Source: Gemmatimonadota bacterium (GTDB lineage: Bacteria; Latescibacterota; UBA2968; GCA-2709665). Taken from it: a stretch of 64,000 nt of DNA. The translations under genes and the position numbers were made by a program. Each line of letters starts with the position of its first letter. Positions within the stretch are counted from its first letter, which is position 1. The notes under the pieces are model-generated. The model did not search any database and was not told the origin of the DNA. It saw only the letters and a program-made list of their open reading frames with translations. The stretch covers positions 101,747-165,746 of the forward strand of contig JAPPFJ010000014.1 of assembly GCA_028877215.1 (NCBI GenBank). Reading direction: 5' to 3'. Below are positions 53,910 through 61,602 of the stretch, one piece after another.

Positions 53910-54665
53910 TCAGTTCTTCAGCCTCGAGAGAGACTCCACAACCGTGGGTTCAAGACCGGCTTCGACGTCTTTTCGACGCAGGGAATGGAATTCACCCAGG
54001 ACGGCGTTGGCTCTGGCTAGTGTGTCGATGCGTGCCGCGTACAGGTTCACCTTGTCGCCAGGCAGCGCCCATAGGGCGACGTCGTCCGTAAGGGTATCCA
54101 GGTATGCCCGCGCACCGCAGCAGCCCAGGCTGAGAGCGGCCCGTCCGCTCTTGACGGTCTGGGGAACCACGGCGCACGCGGGTCTGCCCATTGCGGGCGG
54201 AACGGCGGGTTCCACCTGCTGGACGGCTTCGGTAATGACCAGGCTCTGCCCGGAATGCGCGAAGAGCAGTACCACGGCCGGTTCGAGTGGCGTTTTGTCC
54301 AGCGGGGCGTAAATTACATGCTTCGTTTCGTTCTCCAGCACCGGGATCTCCATGACGTCCTGTTCACGAACGTAATCCATGCCGGACATGGTCTTCAGGA
54401 CGTCGCCCAGTTCGGCTTCGTACGAAGCAGGAGGATTGGCCATATTGTGCGTGTATACGCCGATGGCGCAAAGCTCGTGGTGAGTGGTCCGGGTGGCAAA
54501 GGGACCCTTTGCCGCTTCCTGCCAGAACAGACAGCCGGCGGGCGCCCGACCGTCGTAGTCGGGTACGCCCTCGGGCACTTCGTCCGATATGCTGACGGCA
54601 ATGGGAGGCAGGGCAAGGTTGAGTGATTTCTGCAGCGCGCTGGCAGTGGCTGTATAGGAGTTCAT
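53910..54665 (-). CDS. DUF169 family protein
   Basis: The 251-aa protein has the DUF169 pattern: LPPIAVSISDEVPEGV near the start, GCLFWQEAAKGPFAT with a Cys, HHELCAIGVYTHNM and, later, LGCCGARAYL. The conserved cysteines suggest binding of metal or a redox cofactor. The function of this family is not established. It is followed by lgt, 54 bp upstream. Confidence 0.8.
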   Translation of the reverse strand: MNSYTATASALQKSLNLALPPIAVSISDEVPEGVPDYDGRAPAGCLFWQEAAKGPFATRTTHHELCAIGVYTHNMANPPASYEAELGDVLKTMSGMDYVREQDVMEIPVLENETKHVIYAPLDKTPLEPAVVLLFAHSGQSLVITEAVQQVEPAVPPAMGRPACAVVPQTVKSGRAALSLGCCGARAYLDTLTDDVALWALPGDKVNLYAARIDTLARANAVLGEFHSLRRKDVEAGLEPTVVESLSRLKN

Positions 54666-54719
54666 GGAATCCCGCCTTTCTGTGTTCGTATAGGAACGGC
54701 CGTACTTGCTTCTCCGTGC

Positions 54720-55529
54720 CTACTGCGTCGAGGCCTTCGAGCGGTTTGTTCTTTGTGCGTATACGAGCAGGACGATGCCCAGTATGATGAGGGGGATGCT
54801 GAGCCATTGCCCCACACTGAGGGGGAAGCCGTGGGCGTAAGCGGCCTGGCGGACTTTGACGAATTCGACAACCACCCTGAATGAGAAAACCGATACGAGG
54901 AACAAGCTGAGAAGCAATCCCGGCGCCGTCCGGTCGTGTTGTCTTGAGTACACGGCATAGAGGAGGAGGAAGATCAGCCCGTAGGCGAAGGATTCGTAGA
55001 GTTGCGCCGGATGTCTCGGGACGGCATCCACGTGCGAAAAAACGATCGCCCAGGGCAGAGTGGTCGCGGTGCCGTAAATCTCGGAATTGAAGAAGTTGCC
55101 AATGCGGATGAAAAACCCGCCAAGGGCGACCGTAACGACAATGCGGTCGAGGATCCAGAGGTAGGACTGATCCGGCCGGTTTCGGGAGTACAGATAAAGC
55201 GCGGCAAAAATGCCGATGGCCGCACCGTGGCTGGCAAGGCCGCCTCGCCAGATCTTGAAGATCTCAATCGGGTTTGTCAGGTAGAATACGGGATCGTAAA
55301 ACAGACAGTGTCCCAGTCGCGCGCCGATGACGGTGCCGAGAACCATATGGTTCACCAGGCTGTCCAGGTCCTTTGCGGACTTTCCCTCGAGCCGGAACAT
55401 ACGGCGCACAATGAAGAAACCGAGGACGAAAGTGACAAGAAAGCACAAGCTGTACCAGCGCAGGACAACCGGGCCGATGCGGAAGATCTCGGGATCCGCA
55501 CTCCAATGGATCTGGGCGATTCCGAACAT
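54720..55529 (-). CDS. lgt: Prolipoprotein diacylglyceryl transferase
   Basis: The 269-aa membrane enzyme has seven hydrophobic segments and the Lgt motifs GARLGHCLFYDP (catalytic-region Arg/His), GGLASHGAAIG, IRIGNFFNSEIYG and HPAQLYES. It transfers diacylglycerol from phosphatidylglycerol to the lipobox Cys of lipoproteins. It is next to yidD, 11 bp away, also an envelope gene. Confidence 0.96.
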   Translation of the reverse strand: MFGIAQIHWSADPEIFRIGPVVLRWYSLCFLVTFVLGFFIVRRMFRLEGKSAKDLDSLVNHMVLGTVIGARLGHCLFYDPVFYLTNPIEIFKIWRGGLASHGAAIGIFAALYLYSRNRPDQSYLWILDRIVVTVALGGFFIRIGNFFNSEIYGTATTLPWAIVFSHVDAVPRHPAQLYESFAYGLIFLLLYAVYSRQHDRTAPGLLLSLFLVSVFSFRVVVEFVKVRQAAYAHGFPLSVGQWLSIPLIILGIVLLVYAQRTNRSKASTQ

Positions 55530-55540
55530 AAGAAACCGGT

Positions 55541-55804
55541 CTATTGGCTTTTCGGCGGGACGGGATCATATCCGCCCGGATGGTAGGGATGACATCTGAG
55601 AATTCGTGAGACCGATAGAAACAGGGCGACCGGAATGGAATGTTGCCGAAAGCAATCACGGGCGTACCGGGAGCACGTGGGATGAAACCTGCACCCGCTG
55701 CCGGGGCCGAAAACGACTTGGAAAAAAGGCGAGACAAGCAATCGGTAGACCCGGAGGAGGCCAATCGTTAAGCCGGCCAGAATGCGGTCGACGGCAGAAT
55801 ACAT
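55541..55804 (-). CDS. yidD: Membrane protein insertion efficiency factor YidD
   Basis: The 87-aa protein has an amphipathic N-terminal helix, [15 protein letters not shown] and [17 protein letters not shown], the conserved YidD motifs. It assists YidC insertion. It lies directly upstream of lgt. Confidence 0.94.
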   Translation of the reverse strand: MYSAVDRILAGLTIGLLRVYRLLVSPFFQVVFGPGSGCRFHPTCSRYARDCFRQHSIPVALFLSVSRILRCHPYHPGGYDPVPPKSQ

Positions 55805-55925
55805 GTACCGGCGGACTTTCAGTCAAGGGTCGGGATTGGTTATATTTGCGAATGACGAAGTGCTTTATCGGCGCATATTGGCAGGAAAAGATAGCAAAAT
55901 GGAGCAACAGCCGAAAGGAGAATTC

Positions 55926-56282
55926 ATGGCGGAAGAGACGATCTTCAGCAAGATTATCCGGAAGGAGATTCCTTCGGAAATGGTCTACCAGGATGAACGG
56001 GTCACGGCGTTTCGAGACATCAACCCGCAGGCGCCGACTCACATTCTGATCGTACCAAATAAGCTGATTCCAACCGTCGACGATGTTTCGTCCGAGGACG
56101 AGGCCGCGCTCGGACGGCTGTTTACCGTGGCGGCACGGCTCGCGCAGGAGGAAGGGCTCTCCCGTGAGGGGTACCGGTTGATCGTGAATTGCCGGGAACA
56201 CGGCGGACAGGAGGTGTACCACCTGCATATGCATCTGCTCGGCGGCCGGCCGCTCGGGCCCATGCTCGCCCGGCGGCAGTAA
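55926..56282 (+). CDS. HIT-family nucleotide hydrolase (HinT-like)
   Basis: The 118-aa protein has [19 protein letters not shown], the [17 protein letters not shown] core and the histidine triad HLHMHLLGG. HinT-type enzymes hydrolyse nucleoside phosphoramidates. The ATG at 55926 follows AAAGGAG; the longer upstream frame overlaps yidD and is not conserved. Divergent from yidD. Confidence 0.95.
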   Translation: MAEETIFSKIIRKEIPSEMVYQDERVTAFRDINPQAPTHILIVPNKLIPTVDDVSSEDEAALGRLFTVAARLAQEEGLSREGYRLIVNCREHGGQEVYHLHMHLLGGRPLGPMLARRQ

Positions 56283-56330
56283 TCGCTGACCGCGGCCCGG
56301 CGCCCCATTCTTTTCGTGCGTTGCTATTGC

Positions 56331-57167
56331 TCACTGATCGGGCCACTTGTAGGCCGCTTTCGCGTTCTTCCAGAATACCTTCTCGACGGCCTCTTCTCCT
56401 ATGGCCTTGAAGTACTCCATAGGGATGCGTTGTACAGTCCTGTAATCTGCGCCGTGTTCGCATACGGGCCAGTTGCTGGCGTAGATGAGCCTGTCCACGC
56501 CGAGTATTTCCCAAAGGTGGTCCAGGGTCGGCGCGTAGTAGATCAACTCGGGCGGCGCAGGTTTCTCCCGGGCGGTTTCAACCAGGCCGGACACCTTGCA
56601 GAAGATGTTCGGGTACCGTGAGACCTTGTGCAGGCCGTCGATCCAATCGGGGTCCGGCGTCTTGCCGTCAATGGGTACATGGATTACGTGATTGAGTACG
56701 ATGCGCAAGTCCGGCAGCCTTTCGGCAATTCGGACGGCGGAGTGCAGTTGCTCGACGTCGATGAGAAGGTCGAGCGACAGGTCGTTCCTCGCGAGCGACT
56801 CGAGCCTGGAAAACAGCGAGTCGCTGACGGATTGAACCTCGTTCCTGTGAAGGCGGATACCCCGGAAAAGGGGATTTCCAGCCAAGCTCGCGAGGTGTTT
56901 CTCAAAGTTGTCGGACTCCGGGTCAAGATTGCCGACGAAGCCGACGATGAAGGGCTCCGTTGCAGCCAGATCCAGGATCCAGCGGTTGTCTTCAATCCAT
57001 TCACTGGCTTCCACGACCACAGTTCCGGTCACTCCCTCGGAAACGGCGACGGCTTTATAGTCTTCAGGAAGCACACGGCGGTAGAGCAGGGTGTCGTCCC
57101 GCGGCGGCCAGGGCACTCCGTCCGGGCGGTAGGGATCGTAGAAATGGGTGTGGGTGTCGATTATCAT
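56331..57167 (-). CDS. Amidohydrolase family (amidohydrolase_2) protein
   Basis: The 278-aa TIM-barrel enzyme opens with IIDTHTHFYDPYRP (metal His-x-His), has LNHV (His) and SGLVE near the end of the barrel and ASNWPVCE (Asn where an Asp often binds metal). It may be a lactonase or decarboxylase, as in the fuconolactonase and gentisate-related members. Substrate unknown. GGAG lies 9 nt before the ATG. Confidence 0.8.
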   Translation of the reverse strand: MIIDTHTHFYDPYRPDGVPWPPRDDTLLYRRVLPEDYKAVAVSEGVTGTVVVEASEWIEDNRWILDLAATEPFIVGFVGNLDPESDNFEKHLASLAGNPLFRGIRLHRNEVQSVSDSLFSRLESLARNDLSLDLLIDVEQLHSAVRIAERLPDLRIVLNHVIHVPIDGKTPDPDWIDGLHKVSRYPNIFCKVSGLVETAREKPAPPELIYYAPTLDHLWEILGVDRLIYASNWPVCEHGADYRTVQRIPMEYFKAIGEEAVEKVFWKNAKAAYKWPDQ

Positions 57168-57272
57168 CTGGGCGCTCCTCGTGTCTGTCCAATGCTGAAA
57201 TCTTGACAGAGAGAGTGGATTGAGTATTTTCTATGTAGCTGTCAGAACTTGACTTCGCGGAAAGACGCGGCT

Positions 57273-57728
57273 ATGGCCAGGGGAAAAGGACGGTTTTCGT
57301 CCACCAAGACATTTCACAATCTGCCGTGTTCGCACCGACAGGCGCATCACGACGGGCACTGCCGGTTTATCCACGGTTACAACAGGAATATTACGTTCCA
57401 TTTTACGTGCGACGAACTGGATGAGAATCACTTTGTGGTGGATTTCGGAAAACTCAAGGACCTGAAGGCCTGGCTGGATCACATGTTCGACCACACGATG
57501 CTGATCAACGAAAACGACCCCGAACGGGAACTGTTCGAGGAAATGCACCGCAGGGGGATTGTGGACCTGCGCGTGATACCCAACGTTGGGATGGAGGCCT
57601 CCTCCAAATATGTATTCGACCATGCCGATCGGATGATACGCGAGAAGACGGACGGGCGTTGCTGGGTCTACAGGGTGGAAACGCGGGAGAATATGAACAA
57701 TTCAGGGGTTTACGAGATCGTCGATTAG
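57273..57728 (+). CDS. queD: QueD/PTPS-like 6-carboxytetrahydropterin synthase
   Basis: The 151-aa protein matches the family at GRFSSTKTFHNLPCSHRQ, CRFIHGYNRNITFHF, FVVDFGKLKDLK and FDHTMLIN, with VPNVGMEASSKYV-type sequence later. The zinc site normally reads C-x3-HGH; here it is CRFIHGYN, with Tyr36 for the third His. I have seen this His-to-Tyr form in a sub-branch of the family, so it may still be active. With queC (43575) it suggests queuosine synthesis. A TTG at 57249 could extend it. Confidence 0.85.
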   Translation: MARGKGRFSSTKTFHNLPCSHRQAHHDGHCRFIHGYNRNITFHFTCDELDENHFVVDFGKLKDLKAWLDHMFDHTMLINENDPERELFEEMHRRGIVDLRVIPNVGMEASSKYVFDHADRMIREKTDGRCWVYRVETRENMNNSGVYEIVD

Positions 57729-57733
57729 CGATA

Positions 57734-57883
57734 GCAGTCCGTTAAAAAAGTCGCTCTGCAGGCGACGCCGAAGACAAGGCGCGCGACCGAGTCCCATCCC
57801 TCGATTCGGCGAGGGAGCGCAACGCAGGTTTTCGACCGCAAGGGCCGGCCGTAGCCCGGATGGACTTTTTCAACGGGCTGTTA
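57734..57883 (+). mobile_element. MITE-like repeat R2, intact copy
   Basis: The 150-bp element has imperfect inverted ends GCAGTCCGTTAAAAAAGTC (57734) and GACTTTTTCAACGGGCTGTTA (to 57883), about 16 of 18 bases matching. It matches 11449-11565 plus 11746-11776 in inverse orientation. It lies in the gap between queD and the TauD-like gene; no reading frame. Confidence 0.75.
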
Positions 57884-57934
57884 GGCACGAACGCGCGGCA
57901 GTAAAAACCGACCGTTTCCTGCAAACTGGATCCG

Positions 57935-58894
57935 TCAGTCCCGGTACCGCAACCAGAGTCGCACATAATGCCGCCGGCGCGCAGGGTCGGCATCGTCCTC
58001 GAACGCGGTGCGGTTGTGAAGTATCCAGCGGTTGTTGGTAAACAGCATCTGTCCGGGTTGCATGTCGAACTCCACCCTCAGATCCGGGCGGCGAAGCAAC
58101 TGTTCCACAACTTCCAGTGCCCTGCTCTGATCGGCGGTCAGCGGTCTGCCGGCGCGCTCGTGACCCACCTGGATGTAATAGTGCAGGTATCGGAGTGTCA
58201 ACCCGCCCCGGCGCCACCGGAAAACTGGGAAATGAGACGTCGGTGAGTCCCCGGTCCTGAACTGCCCTCGACGATCGAAATAAAACCGCCCATATAGGGT
58301 TTCGAGGACGTCGGGGTGGTTCTCAAGGAGTTCATTGTGGAGGCCGTAGCCGCTGACAAGCTGACTCTGGCCACCGGATTTCGCCGTGCGCAGGCAGAGC
58401 AGTCCAACAATGTCGGGCAGCGGTTCGCCGAAGGCATTGTCGTTGTGAAACGTACTCTCCGCATTGGTCACTGAAAACCTGGCGCCCTGTGTCACATTCT
58501 CGCCCGTATCCCGGACGTCGTACAGTAGCGTTCCCTCAATATTCTGCTCCATGGGGGCGCCAAGGTACTCGCCGGTCATCCAGTACATCGACTGCGCTTC
58601 CTGAATATCATATCCATCGACCGGCACGCGATTGACGATGGCGAATCCACGCCCCGATCTGAGAGCGTCAAGTACCGGCTGAAGGCATTCTCCGCCGTTA
58701 TTGGACGACACGCCCTGGCGGGAAATCTCCGTAATGGGCAGGTCACGACCCCGCACTTCGCGTATGATGCGCTCAGTGTTGGAGAGAAATTCGTTGGACA
58801 GCGGATAGTGCCAGGCCGCGGAATCATCGATGCTACCTGCTCGCCACGCCCGCTCGTCGGAAACGCTTTCGGTCAACATCTGCGAATCATCCAT
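57935..58894 (-). CDS. TauD/TfdA-family Fe(II)/2-oxoglutarate dioxygenase
   Basis: The 319-aa protein has the metal-binding FHNDNAFGEP (His-x-Asp, about residue 149) and a distal His in WILHNRTAFED (about 291), then the 2-oxoglutarate Arg in RRHYVRLWLR. It hydroxylates an unknown small molecule. Its neighbours are two short-chain dehydrogenases across a 240-bp divergent region, which may form a small degradation cluster, as inference. Confidence 0.88.
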   Translation of the reverse strand: MDDSQMLTESVSDERAWRAGSIDDSAAWHYPLSNEFLSNTERIIREVRGRDLPITEISRQGVSSNNGGECLQPVLDALRSGRGFAIVNRVPVDGYDIQEAQSMYWMTGEYLGAPMEQNIEGTLLYDVRDTGENVTQGARFSVTNAESTFHNDNAFGEPLPDIVGLLCLRTAKSGGQSQLVSGYGLHNELLENHPDVLETLYGRFYFDRRGQFRTGDSPTSHFPVFRWRRGGLTLRYLHYYIQVGHERAGRPLTADQSRALEVVEQLLRRPDLRVEFDMQPGQMLFTNNRWILHNRTAFEDDADPARRRHYVRLWLRYRD

Positions 58895-59134
58895 TGTCTT
58901 GTCTCGTCACTCCGGATCGCCTCAGGAAGAGTTCCCGGCATCCGCTACCGGATCAGGCGTCGATTGTACCGGACGGTTGTTCCGACAATCCCGAAGCCGG
59001 AACTCAAGGAAAGATAGGTACTTGCCAGTCGCGGAGCAAGCCCTGGATGCGACGGTCAATACAGTACGGGAACGGCCCGGTGGGGTACGCGGTACACCGG
59101 CTCGGGTTAGGACGCGACGAAGGATGTGTAAGTC

Positions 59135-59878
59135 ATGGCCCCGCACAGAAAGACTGTGCTGATTACCGGCGCGACGGATGGTATCGGCCGTGCGCTTGCG
59201 GAAATCTATCGCGCACGCAATGAGCGGCTGGTCCTGGTCGGCAGGCGCCCGCTGGATTCGCTCGCTGGCGGACTATTCAGGGAAGAGGCGTATTGCGAGG
59301 CGGACTTGTCGGAGGCGGATTGCGCGGAAAAAGTGTGTTCGTTTTTGAGATCGCGGAGAATCGATGCATTGGATCTGGCAATTCAGAATGCGGCAACCGG
59401 ATACTACGGTACCGTGGCCGATCAGCCCGTCGCAAGCATTCGTGAGATCGTAGCCGTCAATCTTCTGGCGCCGTTGCGACTGACCCATGCGCTGGTACCA
59501 TATGTGAACAATGCACGAGGCAAACACGTACTCATCGGGTCCATCGCCCACGCATTCCCGTGTCCCGAATTCGCCGTGTATGCGGCAACCAAGGAGGCGC
59601 TCGACGTCTTCGGGCGCAATCTGCGCGTCGAGGGCGATGTGAACGTCCAGGTCATACATCCGGGGGCGACGCAAACGGGCATTCATCGGAAGTCAGGATG
59701 GCAGGACGAGGCTTCCAAAGCCTTGCCGCCGGCGGAACAGGTCGCCCGGCGGATCTCGCGGGCGATCGACGGACGCCGATCCGTCGTGACAATCGGCTTG
59801 AGAAACAGTTCCCTGAGGTTCTGCGGGCGTTATTGCGAAGGCGCAATCGAAGCCCTGATGCGATGGCGGGCGAGATGA
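59135..59878 (+). CDS. SDR-family oxidoreductase (first of a pair)
   Basis: The 247-aa enzyme has TGATDGIGRALAE, a NAAT near position 88, catalytic Ser in IGSIAHAF, and YAATK. It is a classical SDR. Its last codons overlap the next SDR gene's ATG (ATGA), so the pair is translationally coupled. The two proteins are about equally long and related. Confidence 0.86.
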   Translation: MAPHRKTVLITGATDGIGRALAEIYRARNERLVLVGRRPLDSLAGGLFREEAYCEADLSEADCAEKVCSFLRSRRIDALDLAIQNAATGYYGTVADQPVASIREIVAVNLLAPLRLTHALVPYVNNARGKHVLIGSIAHAFPCPEFAVYAATKEALDVFGRNLRVEGDVNVQVIHPGATQTGIHRKSGWQDEASKALPPAEQVARRISRAIDGRRSVVTIGLRNSSLRFCGRYCEGAIEALMRWRAR

Positions 59879-60621
59879 GACACGCGGTCATAACCGGCGC
59901 GGCGAACGGAATTGGCAAGGCGCTCGCGTGCAGCCTCGTTCGAGCGGGATACGCAGTGACCGGCGTGGACGTGGACTCGAAACGCGCCGCCGATCTCCCG
60001 CCGGAGCTGGGGGTGCGGTTTGTGTTGGCCGACTTGAGTACGGATGCTGGTATCGCGCGTGTTCACGATGAACTGGGCTCGATGGATCCTATCGACGTCC
60101 TGGTACACAACGCGGGTATCAACGCCGTGGGGCGGTTTCCCCTCGTGGGTTTGAAGGATCAGGAGAAGGTTGTCGCGCTAAACTTCCAGGCGCCCCTGAT
60201 GTTGACGGCAAGGTTGCTGGAGGCAGACCGCATCGTTCCCGGCGGGTCCCTGGTTTTCGTTTCCTCACTCTCGCACTACGTGAGCTATCCTGGCGCCGCG
60301 GCGTACGCGGCAACCAAGAGCGGGCTGGCGTCGTACGCGCGAAGTCTCTCGGTTGCGCTCGCCCCGCGCGACATACACGTCATGACGGTCTTTCCGGGAC
60401 CGACGCGCACCGCCCATGCCCGTCGGTACAGCCCTGACAACTCGCGGGAGGAAAGACGCATGCCGCCGGAAACGTTGGCAGAGGCCATCCGTCGGGGCAT
60501 CGGGAAGAGAAGACGTCTGCTTGTCCCGGGTTTCGGAAACCGTACGGCGGCTGTTCTGGGTACCTTGTTTCCACGGGTCGTGGAACGGGTGATGCGGCGG
60601 ACGTCGCTCGGAAAAAACTAA
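59875..60621 (+). CDS. SDR-family oxidoreductase (second of a pair)
   Basis: The 248-aa enzyme shows ITGAANGIGKALACSL, VHNAGINAVG, VFVSSLSHYVS (catalytic Ser) and YAATKSG. The start is the ATG at 59875, overlapping the upstream stop; an ATG at 59863 is possible. The two SDRs may form a heteromer or act in sequence. The substrate is unknown. Confidence 0.86.
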   Translation: MRHAVITGAANGIGKALACSLVRAGYAVTGVDVDSKRAADLPPELGVRFVLADLSTDAGIARVHDELGSMDPIDVLVHNAGINAVGRFPLVGLKDQEKVVALNFQAPLMLTARLLEADRIVPGGSLVFVSSLSHYVSYPGAAAYAATKSGLASYARSLSVALAPRDIHVMTVFPGPTRTAHARRYSPDNSREERRMPPETLAEAIRRGIGKRRRLLVPGFGNRTAAVLGTLFPRVVERVMRRTSLGKN

Positions 60622-60763
60622 AGATGGGATTGGAGCCCGGCGGAGTCGAAACAGATGGGAATCTCGGTGCCGAAGCTCGCTTGGGTAAGTGAATCCCGTA
60701 TGCACGGCAATGTAGGCAGGTGCTTTATTTCTGCGGTAAGAAAAGATCGAAGGTTTCTGGCGT

Positions 60764-61150
60764 TCAAAGCACCTGGAAAAGCTGGTGGTTTTTCAATGCA
60801 CGGTCAAACGTGAGCGTCTTGTTACATCCCGCCAGCCTGCTCCTATGGCCGAGTACGTAATCAGAAAAATCACCTTTACTATGTTGATAGTCGTACAGCG
60901 CTTTTTCCATCGACAATTTATCGTCAAAAGCGAATTGGCGCGTCTGAAGTATCGCCCTTAGCGTGTCTGAAATGGTCGATCGGTCATAGTCATAGGCGGT
61001 TTCCAGAACCCAGACAAGCTCGCACAAGCAAGTCGATGTGATAAAAAACGACTCGTTATCCGTTTCGATCTGTCGTGTTGCGGTTTTCGACTGTTCAGGG
61101 TCATCTTGCGTTAGGTATCGAACGAGTACGTTGGTATCCAAACCCTTCAT
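60764..61150 (-). CDS. PIN-domain ribonuclease (VapC-like toxin)
   Basis: The 128-aa protein has the PIN acidic residues: LDTNVLVRYL (Asp5), ELVWVLE (Glu), a GDFSDYVLG (Asp) and TFDRAL (Asp). It cuts RNA in the VapC family. It overlaps the upstream antitoxin gene by 4 bp, the usual VapBC arrangement. Confidence 0.9.
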   Translation of the reverse strand: MKGLDTNVLVRYLTQDDPEQSKTATRQIETDNESFFITSTCLCELVWVLETAYDYDRSTISDTLRAILQTRQFAFDDKLSMEKALYDYQHSKGDFSDYVLGHRSRLAGCNKTLTFDRALKNHQLFQVL

Positions 61151-61389
61151 TGTCTCTTGCTACCTCGCACGCGAATCACCCGGTTCATTTCTGCAATTGA
61201 GACCCGCTTTGACGTGGTGGGCAAAATTCCCTTCAGATCTCGTACGTCTCGCAGATTTGATTTTATGACTACATCTCCGTTGTCTTGAATGACAAGATTC
61301 AATCGGTCTCCCGGATTCAGATGCAGATACTCCCGAACTTCCCTTGGCAACAGGAGATGGCCATCTTCATCAATCCTTGTTTCAGCCAT
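61147..61389 (-). CDS. AbrB/MazE-like antitoxin
   Basis: The 80-aa protein has an N-terminal SpoVT-AbrB domain (DEDGHLLLPREVREYLHLNPGDRLNLVIQ) and a charged C-terminus that should bind the toxin. GGAGGAGG lies 6 nt before the ATG. The promoter is at 61465-61493. Confidence 0.88.
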   Translation of the reverse strand: MAETRIDEDGHLLLPREVREYLHLNPGDRLNLVIQDNGDVVIKSNLRDVRDLKGILPTTSKRVSIAEMNRVIRVRGSKRQ

Positions 61390-61464
61390 GGAGAACCTCC
61401 TCCTATGACTTCTATCACAGAGTGAATTCCTTCGGCTACGTAATTGTCGTGATTCTCAACCTCT

Positions 61465-61493
61465 AAGATAAAGTGAAGACTGCAAAGTTGCAA
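61465..61493 (-). promoter_or_regulatory. Promoter of the antitoxin-toxin pair
   Basis: Minus strand TTGCAA (complement of 61488-61493), 17-bp spacer, TATCTT (complement of 61465-61470), 76 bp upstream of the antitoxin ATG. Confidence 0.6.
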
Positions 61494-61523
61494 GCCCCGG
61501 ATCGATTTTCGGATTCGGGGCTT
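61492..61523 (-). terminator. Hairpin downstream of the TonB-dependent receptor gene
   Basis: AAGCCCCG (61492-61499) pairs with CGGGGCTT (61516-61523), loop 16 nt. It overlaps the -35 of the antitoxin promoter and lies about 80 bp after the receptor stop. It may end the receptor mRNA. Confidence 0.45.
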
Positions 61524-61602
61524 AGTGTTGCAGGCTATCGTCCAAATTCGGGTAGATCGCAGTCAATGCGCCGGCGCATTGGCGGTCGACTCGGGGTGTA
61601 AA

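Noticed and set aside
60764..61389. Defence island formed by the toxin-antitoxin pair and the AAA ATPase at 51769
   Set aside because: The genes are 8 kb apart, on separate transcripts, with housekeeping genes between and no nuclease partner.
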